DNA of 50,638 bases from Candidatus Microgenomates bacterium (GTDB lineage: Bacteria; Patescibacteria; Microgenomatia; JADHYG01), in assembly GCA_016782545.1 (NCBI GenBank), contig JADHYG010000002.1, positions 1-50,638 on the forward strand, read 5' to 3'. Positions within the stretch are counted from its first letter, which is position 1. The number at the start of each line of letters is the position of its first letter. The position numbers and the translations under genes were made by a program. This document shows, one piece after another, positions 1 through 7,561 of the stretch. Below the pieces are notes generated by a model. The model had not been told where the DNA came from, ran no database searches, and saw nothing but the letters and a program-made list of their open reading frames with translations.

Positions 1-148
1 TTTTAATCTTGTTAAAATACTTAGCTAATGTTTTTTTATCAATTTTTTCATTTTTCAGACCAAAATTAATAAGTTGTTCTAATTTCCAAATTGCGAATTG
101 AACAGGGTCTTTTTTTAAAATTTTTGTATCTGTTGACCAATTATACAT
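1..148 (-). CDS. Hypothetical protein, 5' part only
   Basis: A reverse-strand frame opens at ATG (148-146) and runs off the left edge after 49 codons. It begins MYNWSTDTKILKKDPVQF and is rich in Lys, Asn and Ile like its neighbours. No family is recognised from this fragment. On the reverse strand TATAAT lies at 163-158 and TAGAAT at 158-153, so a promoter sits immediately before the start and the transcript may be nearly leaderless. The gene is divergent from the Nudix gene. The frame is convincing; the function is unknown. Confidence 0.65.
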   Translation of the reverse strand, partial: MYNWSTDTKILKKDPVQFAIWKLEQLINFGLKNEKIDKKTLAKYFNKIK

Positions 149-204
149 AATGATTCTATTATACTATAAAATTTGTATTTTGGGCTTATGGTAAGATATT
201 GAAA

Positions 205-645
205 ATGAAAAAAACTAAAAGACAAGTAAAATATTTAGTTGTTTTGGGAATAGTTTTTGACAAAAAGAAAAGAATTCTTTTGACAAAAAGACATGATCCA
301 AAACATCCTCTTTGGCATAATAAATGGCAGTCTCCAGGAGGAACAATGGAATTTGGAGAAACAGCAGAACAAACTCTTGTTCGCGAAGTCAAAGAAGAAA
401 CCGGCGTCAAGATTAAAATTTTAACTAATCGTCCGATTGTAAAGAATAATACTTGGAGAATTGATAATAAAGAAATTCAGGCGACCATTCTTGCTTATCC
501 TGCTTTATATGTTTCTGGTGATTTACAGACCACAGATAGCGAAACCTCTGAAGTTGAATGGTTTTCTTACGAAGAAATAGATTTTTCAAAATGCCTTCCC
601 AAAACAAAAACAACCATTGACCAAGCTTGTAAGTTGTATCCATAG
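205..645 (+). CDS. Nudix hydrolase
   Basis: The 146-residue protein carries a complete Nudix box: G46, E52, R60-E61 and E64-E65-x-G67 in the spacing Gx5Ex7REVKEETG. Nudix enzymes split nucleoside diphosphates linked to another group, using metal ions bound by the box glutamates; the substrate cannot be read from sequence. Length fits a single-domain Nudix (MutT-like) protein. ATG at 205 is preferred to the TTG at 199. A TAAGAT -10-like hexamer at 192-197 with an upstream TATGG places transcription start at or just before the ATG, suggesting a leaderless mRNA. It stands alone, divergent from the partial gene on the left. Confidence 0.9.
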   Translation: MKKTKRQVKYLVVLGIVFDKKKRILLTKRHDPKHPLWHNKWQSPGGTMEFGETAEQTLVREVKEETGVKIKILTNRPIVKNNTWRIDNKEIQATILAYPALYVSGDLQTTDSETSEVEWFSYEEIDFSKCLPKTKTTIDQACKLYP

Positions 646-682
646 AAATTATTTTTAATTTCAAAATCAATCATCCCGAGAC

Positions 683-810
683 TGTTGAATAGACAATCTC
701 TATCTGTCATCCTGAACTTGATTCAGGATCTATCCAAGAACATTTCAGATTCTGAAATGAATTCAGAATGACGTTTTTTTGTTTAAAGTTCAAATAGTTG
801 TCTGTTCAAC
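683..810. repeat. MITE-like palindromic repeat, copy 1
   Basis: A spacer element of about 128 bp is bounded by inverted ends GTTGAATAGACAA (684-696) and TTGTCTGTTCAAC (798-810), 12 of 13 matching. Inside is TCATCCTGAACTTG followed by TTCAGGATC and a second palindrome built on GAATTCAGAATGACG. A second copy of the core lies at 42553-42643 between rplO and secY. It has no coding capacity. The core resembles the widespread intergenic palindromes of the CCTGAACTTG..TTCAGG type that I recall from several bacterial phyla. Confidence 0.7.
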
Positions 811-840
811 TTGACATTAATAAGAATAGTGTTTTAGAAT
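811..840 (+). promoter_or_regulatory. Promoter of the DUF4349 gene
   Basis: TTGACA at 811-816 and TAGAAT at 835-840 are separated by 18 bp. The ATG at 847 is seven bases after the end of the -10 box, where transcription should start, so the message is predicted to be leaderless. Confidence 0.6.
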
Positions 841-846
841 GAGAGT

Positions 847-1782
847 ATGAATTGGGTTAAGAAAAATAAATTAACTACTGTTTTAATAATTATCGTCCTT
901 TATTTTCTCTTCAAGAGTCTTGTTACGAGTTTTTTTGGCGTGAATATCACTGGTTCAAGACAGATGATACCGGTGCCGGCGTATGAAAAAGTTTCTTTTG
1001 GTGAGATTAGTGCTCCTTCTTTAGATTCTGGCAGAGGTGGTATGGTTCCGCCTATGGAAAGTTCATATCCGCCCAGTGAAAGAGAAGAAAGAATAGTGGT
1101 GGAAGAATCTTCAATGTCTTTGGTTGTTTCTGAAGTTCAAGAAACAGCCAATAAAGTCACTGACAAGGCAAAAGCAGTGGGCGGTTTTATGGTGAATTCT
1201 TCGTTGAATCATCCTGAAGAAGCTCCTTTTGCAACCGTAGTTATTCGAGTACCAGCCGATAAATTTCGTGACACTCTTGAGTATTTCCGCACTTTAGCCG
1301 TTAAAGTTTCTTCTGAAAATATCCGCGGCACTGATGTTACTGATCAATATGTGGATATTGAAGCGCGCTTGGCTACTTTAGAGAAAACTAAAGCAAAATT
1401 TGAATCAATCATGGATCAGGCGATTGAGATTAATGACATTCTCCAAATTCAAAGGGAATTGATCAATCTTCAAAGCCAGATTGACGATTTAAAAGGCAAG
1501 GAAAAATATCTTGAGCAGACGGCTAAATTAGCCAAAATCACTGTTTATTTATCCAGCGATGAGTTTGCTCTGCCTTATACTCCAGCCACGCCATTCAGGC
1601 CATCAGTTATCTTTAAATTGGCCGTTCGTTCTCTAATTCTCACTCTTAGAGGTTTGGCGAGTCGTTTAATTTGGATCGCTGTTTACTCAGTTATTTGGCT
1701 GCCAATTATTTTAATTATTCTCTTCATTAAAAAACGAAAGGGTAAAAGCAATAAAATTCTCCCTCCCCAAATTAAAGCTTAA
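847..1782 (+). CDS. DUF4349 domain membrane protein
   Basis: The 311-residue protein has a membrane segment near residues 9-30. An extracytoplasmic DUF4349 domain follows (about 78-245) with the family's VVIRVPADKF and TDVTDQYVDIEARL stretches. A coiled coil lies at about 175-230, then a second membrane segment near 268-294 and a basic tail. DUF4349 proteins are membrane-anchored and of unknown role, often described as putative lipoproteins or signalling proteins. Here there is no lipobox; a transmembrane helix replaces it. The 3' end overlaps the open upstream extension of the nuclease gene, so the two are probably co-transcribed and both act at the cell surface. Confidence 0.8.
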   Translation: MNWVKKNKLTTVLIIIVLYFLFKSLVTSFFGVNITGSRQMIPVPAYEKVSFGEISAPSLDSGRGGMVPPMESSYPPSEREERIVVEESSMSLVVSEVQETANKVTDKAKAVGGFMVNSSLNHPEEAPFATVVIRVPADKFRDTLEYFRTLAVKVSSENIRGTDVTDQYVDIEARLATLEKTKAKFESIMDQAIEINDILQIQRELINLQSQIDDLKGKEKYLEQTAKLAKITVYLSSDEFALPYTPATPFRPSVIFKLAVRSLILTLRGLASRLIWIAVYSVIWLPIILIILFIKKRKGKSNKILPPQIKA

Positions 1783-1882
1783 TAAATTTCTTCCTTTTCT
1801 TTTTATCATTGTTTTAGCTGTAGGTTTTAGTTATTTTTTTCCTCGTCAGCCCCTTGTTCAAGAACCAACGGTTCTTTCCAAA

Positions 1883-2278
1883 GTGGTGAAGATTATTGAC
1901 GGCGACACGATTGAGGTTGAGTTGAATGGCAAGGTGGAGAGAATAAGATTGATTGGCATTGATGCGCCTGAGGTGGCGCATCCAGAAAAAGAAGCTCAAT
2001 GTTTTGGCGACGAAGCCGCGCAAAAAACTAAAGAGCTTTTGGCTGGCCATGATGTTTTGCTTGCTCCTGATCCTTTATGTTCAGATAAAGATCAATACAA
2101 CCGACTTTTACGCTATGTTTATTTGGAAGACGGCACTTTAATTAATAGCAGTTTGATCGAAGAAGGCTATGCCTTAAATTACACCTATAAACAATTCCAA
2201 CTAATGGAACAGTTTGATCTTTTAGAAAAACAGGCGAGAGCGGAGTCCCTCGGCCTCTGGGGGAAGTGTGATTTTTAG
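1883..2278 (+). CDS. Thermonuclease (staphylococcal nuclease-like), probably secreted
   Basis: From the first canonical start (GTG 1883) the 131 residues form a full SNase fold domain. Catalytic residues by family alignment are D8 (in DGDT), R22, D27 and E30 (in IDAPE) and R74 (in YNRLLRY). SNases cut DNA and RNA with calcium. The same frame stays open upstream to 1715 and encodes a basic stretch, a hydrophobic run (FLPFLFIIVLAVGFSYFF) and then PRQPLVQEPT, which looks like a signal anchor. No ATG, GTG or TTG occurs in that extension. An ATA codon at 1751 preceded by AAAGGG is the most start-like position. The real protein is therefore probably about 44 residues longer. It may scavenge nucleotides from external DNA. 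Confidence 0.85.
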   Translation: MVKIIDGDTIEVELNGKVERIRLIGIDAPEVAHPEKEAQCFGDEAAQKTKELLAGHDVLLAPDPLCSDKDQYNRLLRYVYLEDGTLINSSLIEEGYALNYTYKQFQLMEQFDLLEKQARAESLGLWGKCDF

Positions 2279-2279
2279 A

Positions 2280-2308
2280 TTGTCAAAAATAGCCTTTTGA
2301 GGTAGAAT
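2280..2308 (+). promoter_or_regulatory. Promoter of the DUF3800 gene
   Basis: TTGTCA at 2280-2285 and TAGAAT at 2303-2308 are 17 bp apart. The ATG at 2318 follows within 10 bases, so the transcript has almost no leader. Confidence 0.5.
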
Positions 2309-2317
2309 TGGGGTAGA

Positions 2318-3052
2318 ATGGCGAAAACGCAAGTAAATAAAAAATACTTATTTGGATTTATGGATGAGACAGGATTACTCCATACACCAATTACTGATAG
2401 AGTTTTTGCGCTTGGTCTTTTGAAGCTTCATCATCCAAGACACCTACATAGAGCAATTATTGACTTTAAAAATAAAAAAAGGTTTTTTAATGAATTTCAC
2501 TTTACCAATGTTTCTGGGAGAAATTGGAGAATGTATGACGAATTTGTGGAATTATTTTTATCCATTCCGGGATGCACTTTTTCTTCCATAGTGTTTGATA
2601 AGGAATTACTAGATCTCGATAAATTTTTCAAAGGAAATCACGCTCAGGTGTATAATTCTTATGTTGCCAAGTTAATTTCAGAGAGTTTAGGTCAAGGCGA
2701 ATATATTGCAATTATTGCCGATGATGTTAGCACGCCTAAGAAGGATAATTTCGAAAAACAAATTAAGAAAAAGGTTAAACGGAAAACAAAAAGAAATGCG
2801 CTTTTTGGAATAGCACGTGTTGAATCGCATGCGGTTAGTGAAATACAAATGACAGATGTTCTTTTGGGCTTGGTTGGGTATTCGTTTAAGATTAAATATA
2901 AACTTATCTCAAAACCCAGTCTAAATAAAATTCGTCTTCTTCGGTCTTTTCAAAAACGACTTGGGACAGAAGCTTTATCCGAAAGTTTCGAGAAAAAAAT
3001 TAAGGGTGGAGGGAAATTCAAGGTTAAAGAATTTTCTCCTATTAAAAAATAA
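2318..3052 (+). CDS. DUF3800 domain protein
   Basis: The 244-residue protein begins with a FGFMDETG strand corresponding to the DESG-type motif of DUF3800. It then has the EFHFTN segment, the FSSIVFDKELL strand, IAIIADD, and QMTDVLLGLVGY near the C-terminus, matching the family's conserved acidic positions. DUF3800 proteins have a predicted RNase H-like nuclease fold and are common in phage, plasmid and defence neighbourhoods; their activity is unproven. The gene is monocistronic: it has its own promoter, and a hairpin with T-rich flanks follows the stop. The family call rests on motif memory, not on a search. Confidence 0.65.
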   Translation: MAKTQVNKKYLFGFMDETGLLHTPITDRVFALGLLKLHHPRHLHRAIIDFKNKKRFFNEFHFTNVSGRNWRMYDEFVELFLSIPGCTFSSIVFDKELLDLDKFFKGNHAQVYNSYVAKLISESLGQGEYIAIIADDVSTPKKDNFEKQIKKKVKRKTKRNALFGIARVESHAVSEIQMTDVLLGLVGYSFKIKYKLISKPSLNKIRLLRSFQKRLGTEALSESFEKKIKGGGKFKVKEFSPIKK

Positions 3053-3110
3053 AAAAGACAGCGCTTTGGGATCTACTGGGAACTAGCCCAATCCCACGCA
3101 TTCTGTCTTG
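3048..3110 (-). ncRNA. Candidate small RNA R1 (or bidirectional terminator)
   Basis: On the reverse strand a good promoter (TTGACA at 3143-3138, 16 bp, TGG-TAAAAT ending at 3116) predicts a start near 3109. That is the base of a stem AAGACAG/CTGTCTT (3109-3103 with 3061-3055). Inside are nested stems TGGGAT/ATCCCA and TGGG/CCCA. The stem is followed by T4AT6, an intrinsic terminator. The whole unit would be a structured RNA of about 60 nt. It can equally end the forward DUF3800 transcript, since the forward side is also T-rich. Confidence 0.4.
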
Positions 3111-3200
3111 ATTTTATTTTACCAAAAAACAATTATTTGTCAATGGGCAAAAAACAGCATCCTAACGCCCCAATTTCGACTGTATTTCTTTTTTTTCTTA

Positions 3201-3230
3201 GAGGTCGGACCTTGAGAAAGGTCCGACCTC
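3201..3230. repeat. 13-bp stem palindrome with GAGA loop
   Basis: GAGGTCGGACCTT (3201-3213) and AAGGTCCGACCTC (3218-3230) are perfectly complementary around a GAGA loop. T-rich sequence precedes it, so on the reverse strand it could act as a terminator. GC-rich palindromes like this stand out in the AT-rich spacer and look like dispersed elements. Confidence 0.6.
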
Positions 3231-3254
3231 ACCAAGGATTCTTTTTCTCTTTTT

Positions 3255-3299
3255 ACTGAGCTTGTTTATCCTGAGTCTTATCGAAGGACCGAAGGGCCC
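3255..3299. repeat. Dispersed repeat of the GAGCTTG..CCTGAG..CGAAGG type
   Basis: The stretch contains GAGCTTGTTTATCCTGAG followed by TCTTATCGAAGGACCGAAGG. It resembles the common intergenic repeat built on CTGAGTCTTGTCGAAGG that I recall from many bacterial genomes. There is only one copy in this window, so its repeat status rests on recollection. Confidence 0.4.
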
Positions 3300-3530
3300 T
3301 TAAAAACCCTTAATTTCCCTTAACCTCCTCTATTTTCCTTTATCTTTCTCTAATATCTTCTAGATTTCCTCAGGGTTTAACTCTTAAGGAAAATGTTAAA
3401 CAATTAGAAATGTTACTCATAAATATGAGTATAGTTCTTTAGACAAAAGAAGTCTTCATTTAAAAAATAGTTTAAAACATTCCGAAACTTGACAGTAAGG
3501 TGTATAATTAAGAGAAGGATAAAAACAAAA

Positions 3531-3932
3531 ATGTATAACTTTAAGAAATTTACCAAAACAAGCAGCAGAACGGAGGACAGAATTAGCGTGACCTCCTCTT
3601 ATTCTTTTGGCTTTCCAAGAAAGTTTTACAAAGATAATAATATTGGGAAGTTTAAATTTGTGAGCCTTTACTATGACAAAAAGAATAAAGCGGTAGGATT
3701 TCAATTTACCAACGATGAGGAAGAAAGACATAAATTTTCAATTATTAAAAGTAAAAAGAATTATGGTGGTGGAATTGTGGCTACAAGTTTTTTTAAAACT
3801 AACGATCTAAATCCAAGAGACTATAAGGGGAAGTACGAATGGCAAAAACAAAAAATTGAGAATGTTGGTGTTTTATTTATTATTGATTTAAAAAAAAAGG
3901 ACCAGGAAGGTCTTGCCCCCGAAAAAAGTTAG
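3531..3932 (+). CDS. Hypothetical protein
   Basis: The protein has 133 residues when started at ATG 3531. It is basic and has no predicted membrane segment. Residues 10-70 (RISVTSSYSFGFPRKFYKDN, then KFKFVSLYYDKKNKAVGFQF) read like a small beta-rich domain with an AbrB or phage-protein flavour, but no family can be named. The C-terminus is lysine-rich. Its promoter is the TTGACA/TATAAT pair at 3489-3508. It is the first of a run of unrelated small genes separated by repeat-bearing spacers. Confidence 0.6.
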   Translation: MYNFKKFTKTSSRTEDRISVTSSYSFGFPRKFYKDNNIGKFKFVSLYYDKKNKAVGFQFTNDEEERHKFSIIKSKKNYGGGIVATSFFKTNDLNPRDYKGKYEWQKQKIENVGVLFIIDLKKKDQEGLAPEKS

Positions 3933-3987
3933 GGTTAATTCCGTTTTTTCTAGGATAAGGTAGTTCATTTCTGGCTCAGAATTAGGA

Positions 3988-4923
3988 ATGAAATCTTATC
4001 CTAAAAGTGACTTTATTAAAGACAAGAAAAAGCTAATAAATTCGTTTTGGAAGTGGGTTCCGCCAAAGTTGAGAGCTCTAATTATAATTGTTGGAGCTAT
4101 TTTCTTTTTTCTCCTGGCTTACATATTATGTCCTATCATTTCAGCTCAAATAAATAAAAAAGTTGGCCATGCTAAAAATGATCAAGCAAGTGAGAGACAA
4201 ATTTCTCAGAGCATCATAGAAAAAACAGACAATAATTCTGATCGATATCCTTCCAGTTGTATGACAGGTAACAATAAAGAGTGGTTACCGTTTTCAGTTG
4301 AGCACTGGCAAGGTTTAAATGCTAATTTTCTCAAAATTAACGATAGCCTGTATTCACTCTCAAGTCCAAGCAAAGGTGTTGATGCGATAGCATTTTATTC
4401 AAAGCCCTGCGCTGATGCGTTTACCGTAGAGTTTAAAATAATTCCCTATTCTGAAAATTTAATGAACTTTAATTTGTATTATGAGTCTTGGTTTAGATGG
4501 GAAATAGGCGGAAACGACATGAGATCAGTAAGACTTTTTAAAAATTCCGAAGGTTGTAGAGCAATGAAAAGAGTAAAAAAGATAAAAACTAAAGAAGAAT
4601 ATTTACCCGATCACGACAAAATCATGCCAGAACAGCCAGTTTTAATAACTTTTTCAGTTTTCCCAACAAAATCGGGAAAGCTCAAAACACAAATTGATTT
4701 AGAATATATTTCGGCCATAACTAAGGAAGAGGTGACAGTGAATGGTAGATTCTACTATGAATTTGACATGAGTTGGAACTGCGACGAAAATACAGTATTA
4801 GATATTAATACTGATACTTATAGGATTGGGGTAGGACTACAGAGGTCGAGCTTAGAAAATAGAGAGATTCCCAAAATTGGTCTAGAGAAATTCCGGATTA
4901 AACCTTTTAGGAAATTAAATTAA
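3988..4923 (+). CDS. Membrane-anchored hypothetical protein
   Basis: The 311-residue protein has a short basic cytoplasmic start, one membrane helix (about 30-52, LIIIVGAIFFFLLAYILCPI) and a large outside domain. The outside part is rich in alternating hydrophobic strands (AFTVEFKIIPYS, FNLYYESWFRWEIGG, YRIGVGLQRSS), as expected for a beta-sandwich, possibly concanavalin-like. It has five cysteines outside the helix. No family is recognised. AGGA just before the ATG may serve as a weak ribosome site. It is likely a surface protein. Confidence 0.65.
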   Translation: MKSYPKSDFIKDKKKLINSFWKWVPPKLRALIIIVGAIFFFLLAYILCPIISAQINKKVGHAKNDQASERQISQSIIEKTDNNSDRYPSSCMTGNNKEWLPFSVEHWQGLNANFLKINDSLYSLSSPSKGVDAIAFYSKPCADAFTVEFKIIPYSENLMNFNLYYESWFRWEIGGNDMRSVRLFKNSEGCRAMKRVKKIKTKEEYLPDHDKIMPEQPVLITFSVFPTKSGKLKTQIDLEYISAITKEEVTVNGRFYYEFDMSWNCDENTVLDINTDTYRIGVGLQRSSLENREIPKIGLEKFRIKPFRKLN

Positions 4924-4945
4924 ATTAATTTTTGAAATTTTTTTT

Positions 4946-5527
4946 ATGAATGCACCATTAGGAATTACTTTTTTGAAGAAAGCAGAACTTTATAACTTAG
5001 CCTTGAGTTTAGATAAAGAATATAAACAATCTAAACAACCAGATAATACATCTAAATCTTTGTGGCCTGTTGAGAAAGTTATTTTAAGATGGACTCATCA
5101 AGGTCATCGGCATTTAGGCTCAGCGATTAAGACAGACCATTTAACTTTAGAGCATAAAGATAGTAAATTAAGTGATTTTGGAATGTTTGATTCTCAAAAA
5201 CAACTTAAGCCTGAATTCAAAGTTATGCAAAAAACAGCCCTCCATAAGCCATTAGAGAACCTTGTTGTTAGAGGATTTGCAGAATATTTTGATAAAAGCC
5301 ATGCTCATACAGCTATTATTATCAATAAAGAGGGTTTGTTATTTGGAAATGTGTTGACTGAACTTGAAAAAGACGACTGGTTAATAAACTTTAATTACAA
5401 AGTTTATGGCAAGATAATGGATCATCTAGGGGCTTTTATTTTGTTTTGGGTTACAGTTATTACTTTATTAACACTATTATTTTCTTTTGTCGAAAAGGTA
5501 GTTTCTTTATCTGCGGGTTGTTTTTAA
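4946..5527 (+). CDS. Hypothetical protein with C-terminal membrane helix
   Basis: The 193-residue protein has a soluble N-terminal part of about 155 residues, including two His-rich stretches (THQGHRHLG and KSHAHTAII), and a single helix at about 160-183 (FILFWVTVITLLTLLFSFV). This is a tail-anchored layout. No family is recognised. It lies 22 bases after the preceding membrane protein gene and may be co-transcribed with it. The ATG at 4946 is preceded by a T-rich run with no Shine-Dalgarno site. Confidence 0.6.
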   Translation: MNAPLGITFLKKAELYNLALSLDKEYKQSKQPDNTSKSLWPVEKVILRWTHQGHRHLGSAIKTDHLTLEHKDSKLSDFGMFDSQKQLKPEFKVMQKTALHKPLENLVVRGFAEYFDKSHAHTAIIINKEGLLFGNVLTELEKDDWLINFNYKVYGKIMDHLGAFILFWVTVITLLTLLFSFVEKVVSLSAGCF

Positions 5528-5907
5528 TAAACCTATCCCCAAAATCTCTTTCCCGTCTGTATTTTCAAATTCAATCAAATATTTATTAAAGGCTTAGCCA
5601 TTAATAACGCCGCAACAAAGCTCTAAATTAAAATAAACAGTAATACTCTTTGCTTCAATGAATTAATCCTGCCTGCCGGCAGGCAGGTCATTGAAGCATT
5701 TAGTTTTGGTAAATACGCTTCCAAAATCTCTTTCCCTTGACACCTTGGGAAATTCCATCAAAAATCTTTCTCGAGAATTTGGTAGAATTGGAGAAATTGA
5801 GATTGTAATAGAGTCTGAGTCCTCTTGGGGGAGCTAATTCGTTCTTAATTTAACCTCTATCATTTTGCGGTATAATTTGTTTGCTGCTCTAAGTAAAATA
5901 TATACAT
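5528..5907. repeat. Spacer packed with recurring elements
   Basis: This 380-base spacer holds two copies of the block CCCCAAAATCTCTTTCCC (5537-5554; shorter at 5721-5736) and one copy of a 50-bp block (5755-5804, CCATCAAAAATCTTTC..GAATTTGGTA..). It also has a copy of the AATAACGCCGCAACAAAGC element (about 5583-5622) and a palindrome inside a palindrome at 5651-5698. TATAAT at 5870-5875 is the likely -10 box of the transglutaminase-like gene. Confidence 0.65.
5651..5698. repeat. Nested palindrome
   Basis: The arms TGCTTCAATGA (5651-5661) and TCATTGAAGCA (5688-5698) are perfectly complementary. Between them sit ATTAAT and the perfect 20-bp palindrome CCTGCCTGCC/GGCAGGCAGG (5668-5687). The equivalent hairpin at 9192-9225 lacks the GC-rich insert. 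Confidence 0.75.
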
Positions 5908-6819
5908 ATGAAAATTAAAATTAAAGATAAAATCTTAAACCATTATCTTCAGTTTAGTCAGTATACAAATCCTGGTCTTTATAGGGAAATTCTCCAGAAA
6001 GCTTTACCCGATGATGTTAGAAAAGTAGGGTTATTGGTTAGAAAGCAACTTATTCACAGAATGATTTTGAAAAATGGAAACACGGGGTCAAATAAAGACC
6101 TAAGGTATGGGGATGTAACCAAGGTGCCTTGGTATAGACAAGCGGAAGATGATGTATTTCTAACAGCTTCTGCGATGTTGGCTGAGTTGTTTAGGAGAGA
6201 TACCGAAGGACTTACGTTATCTAGAGCACCTGAGAACAAGCTCATTCTTACTTGCAGGTATACAGCAATTTTGATGGCTTCGCTTTTGAAAATTAAAGGT
6301 ATTCCAACCCGTGTTCGCTCAGGATTCGCACAATATTTTGAAGTAGAAGGATTGCCAGTTGGAAAAAGTGATGACCACTGGATTAACCAATATTGGAACA
6401 AACAAGAATCTCGATGGGTAACGATTGATGTTGATGGTAGTTTAGAAGATTATCTTAAGTTTGATCCCTACGATATTTCAAAAGGAACTTTCGACTTTCC
6501 TGCCGATGCTTGGTTAGCAATAAGAAGCGGTAGAGTTGATGGGCAACATTTTTGGAATGCAGGAGGAAATGGTGGGTTGATAGTTGTTGCTTGGGAATTG
6601 TTTTATGACTTTCATTGTCTGATGAATGATGAAGTTATTTATCTCCATACTCCAGAAATAACCCATTTTGGCAATTTTGATAAGCTATCTAAAGAAAAAA
6701 TGGCAGAAATCGACAGATTGGCGAGATTAATGCAAAATCCAGACGGCAATTTTAAAGAGTTACAAAAGATTTGGAATACTAAAAAAGAATTTAGATTACT
6801 AAAAGGCGGGTTGCTTTAA
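5908..6819 (+). CDS. Transglutaminase-like domain protein
   Basis: The 303-residue protein carries the papain-like transglutaminase core. C116 lies in LTCRYTAILMASLLKIKGIP, followed by the typical GIPTRVRSGF strand. H157 is in DDHWINQYW and D174 in RWVTIDVDG, giving a complete Cys-His-Asp triad. Bacterial members are mostly proteases, peptide N-glycanase-like hydrolases or cross-linkers; which one applies cannot be told. No signal peptide or membrane helix is present, so it is probably cytoplasmic. The TATAAT box at 5870-5875 drives it, and it is flanked on both sides by repeat-bearing spacers. Confidence 0.75.
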   Translation: MKIKIKDKILNHYLQFSQYTNPGLYREILQKALPDDVRKVGLLVRKQLIHRMILKNGNTGSNKDLRYGDVTKVPWYRQAEDDVFLTASAMLAELFRRDTEGLTLSRAPENKLILTCRYTAILMASLLKIKGIPTRVRSGFAQYFEVEGLPVGKSDDHWINQYWNKQESRWVTIDVDGSLEDYLKFDPYDISKGTFDFPADAWLAIRSGRVDGQHFWNAGGNGGLIVVAWELFYDFHCLMNDEVIYLHTPEITHFGNFDKLSKEKMAEIDRLARLMQNPDGNFKELQKIWNTKKEFRLLKGGLL

Positions 6820-7132
6820 TTATCTTTCTTTCATTAAGTATAGGTGTTAAGAAAATTATTAATTTACTTCATCATAAACTCTGAATATTCAAAGTGGGTT
6901 GCCCAGTCTGTTTTTTGAAAATAGTTTCATTAAACCTCACCCCCAAAATCTCTTTCCTTTGATTTATTGTTTTAATGTTTTTATGATCTCGTGTTTTAAT
7001 GATTCTAATCCCCATCAAAAATCTTTCTCAAGAATTTGGTAAAATTGGAGGAATTGAGATTTATTTTAAATATTTAAGTAAATTCAATAAAAACACTTCG
7101 CATGAACATTAGTTATACGCCATAATAAATCT
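6820..7132. repeat. Spacer with repeat blocks
   Basis: No gene is seen in these 313 bases. CCCCAAAATCTCTTTCC lies at 6941-6957. The full 50-bp block (CCATCAAAAATCTTTCTC, then AAGAATTTGGTAAAATTGG, then AGGAATTGAGATT) lies at 7012-7061, 71 bp before the next start codon. CGCCATAATAAATC at 7117-7130 is an inverted partner of a sequence just after the next gene. Confidence 0.65.
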
Positions 7133-7502
7133 ATGAAAAAAACACTGCTTATTTTAGTATTAAGTTTTCCGGTTTTGCTTTATATTCTATCAGTTAAAAC
7201 GCAAGAAAAATTACCCAAGATTAATCTACCGGTTCCATCTGAAAGGATAGAAATACACAACCAACCCTCTGAAGTTCCAAAGAGTAGTGTTGATATTTAC
7301 CAGTGTAATATCAATGATGATTGTGTTGTGGTTTCTGTAGGAAAGTGTTGTGATTTTACTTCGGTAAACAAGAAATATCGCAATGAGATTGAATTTGTTC
7401 CCATGGTATGCACTCAATATTGTCCAGTTACGGCAGCTTGCAAGAATAACGCTTGTCAAGTAATGTGGGCTAAATGAAAGATGATTTATTACGGCGCACA
7501 AC
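7117..7502. repeat. Inverted repeat flanking the cysteine-rich gene
   Basis: CGCCATAATAAATC ends two bases before the ATG. GATTTATTACGGCG starts six bases after the stop. They match as inverted repeats at 13 of 14 positions, with weaker similarity continuing outward (GTATA against CACAAC). The gene is thus neatly bracketed. Confidence 0.55.
7133..7477 (+). CDS. Small secreted cysteine-rich protein
   Basis: The 114-residue protein has an N-terminal hydrophobic segment (about 3-20, KTLLILVLSFPVLLYIL) that acts as a signal peptide or anchor. A Pro-rich linker follows, then a domain with eight cysteines in the pattern C-x5-DDC-V-V-V..KCC..C-x3-C-x5-C-x4-C. This C..DDCV..CC layout recurs in small exported proteins of unknown function in CPR bacteria and archaea, as I recall; disulfides are likely. 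The gene is bracketed by a 14-bp inverted repeat (13 of 14) placed within 20 bases of each end, which gives it a cassette-like look. Confidence 0.65.
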   Translation: MKKTLLILVLSFPVLLYILSVKTQEKLPKINLPVPSERIEIHNQPSEVPKSSVDIYQCNINDDCVVVSVGKCCDFTSVNKKYRNEIEFVPMVCTQYCPVTAACKNNACQVMWAK

Positions 7503-7561
7503 ACGGACTATACAGAAAATTAAACAAACCCACCCCCAAAATCTCTTTACCTGGAATTTAA

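Larger units (their letters stand above)
3053..3530. other. Spacer with several palindromes
   Basis: No gene is seen in this 478-base spacer. It holds the R1 unit (3048-3143), a block CCCCAATTTCgactgtatttct-like (3168-3189) shared with 8561-8589, the hairpin at 3201-3230, a dispersed repeat at 3255-3299, and a perfect palindrome ACTCATAAATATGAGT at 3414-3429. TTGACA at 3489-3494 is followed only 8 bp later by TGTATAAT (3501-3508), which is probably the promoter of the next gene. Confidence 0.6.

Noticed and set aside
7110..7502. Integron attC sites around the cysteine-rich gene
   Set aside because: GTTATACGCC and GGCGCACAAC only loosely resemble attC core sites, no full imperfect palindrome follows, and there is no integrase in the window. 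Kept only as an inverted-repeat finding.
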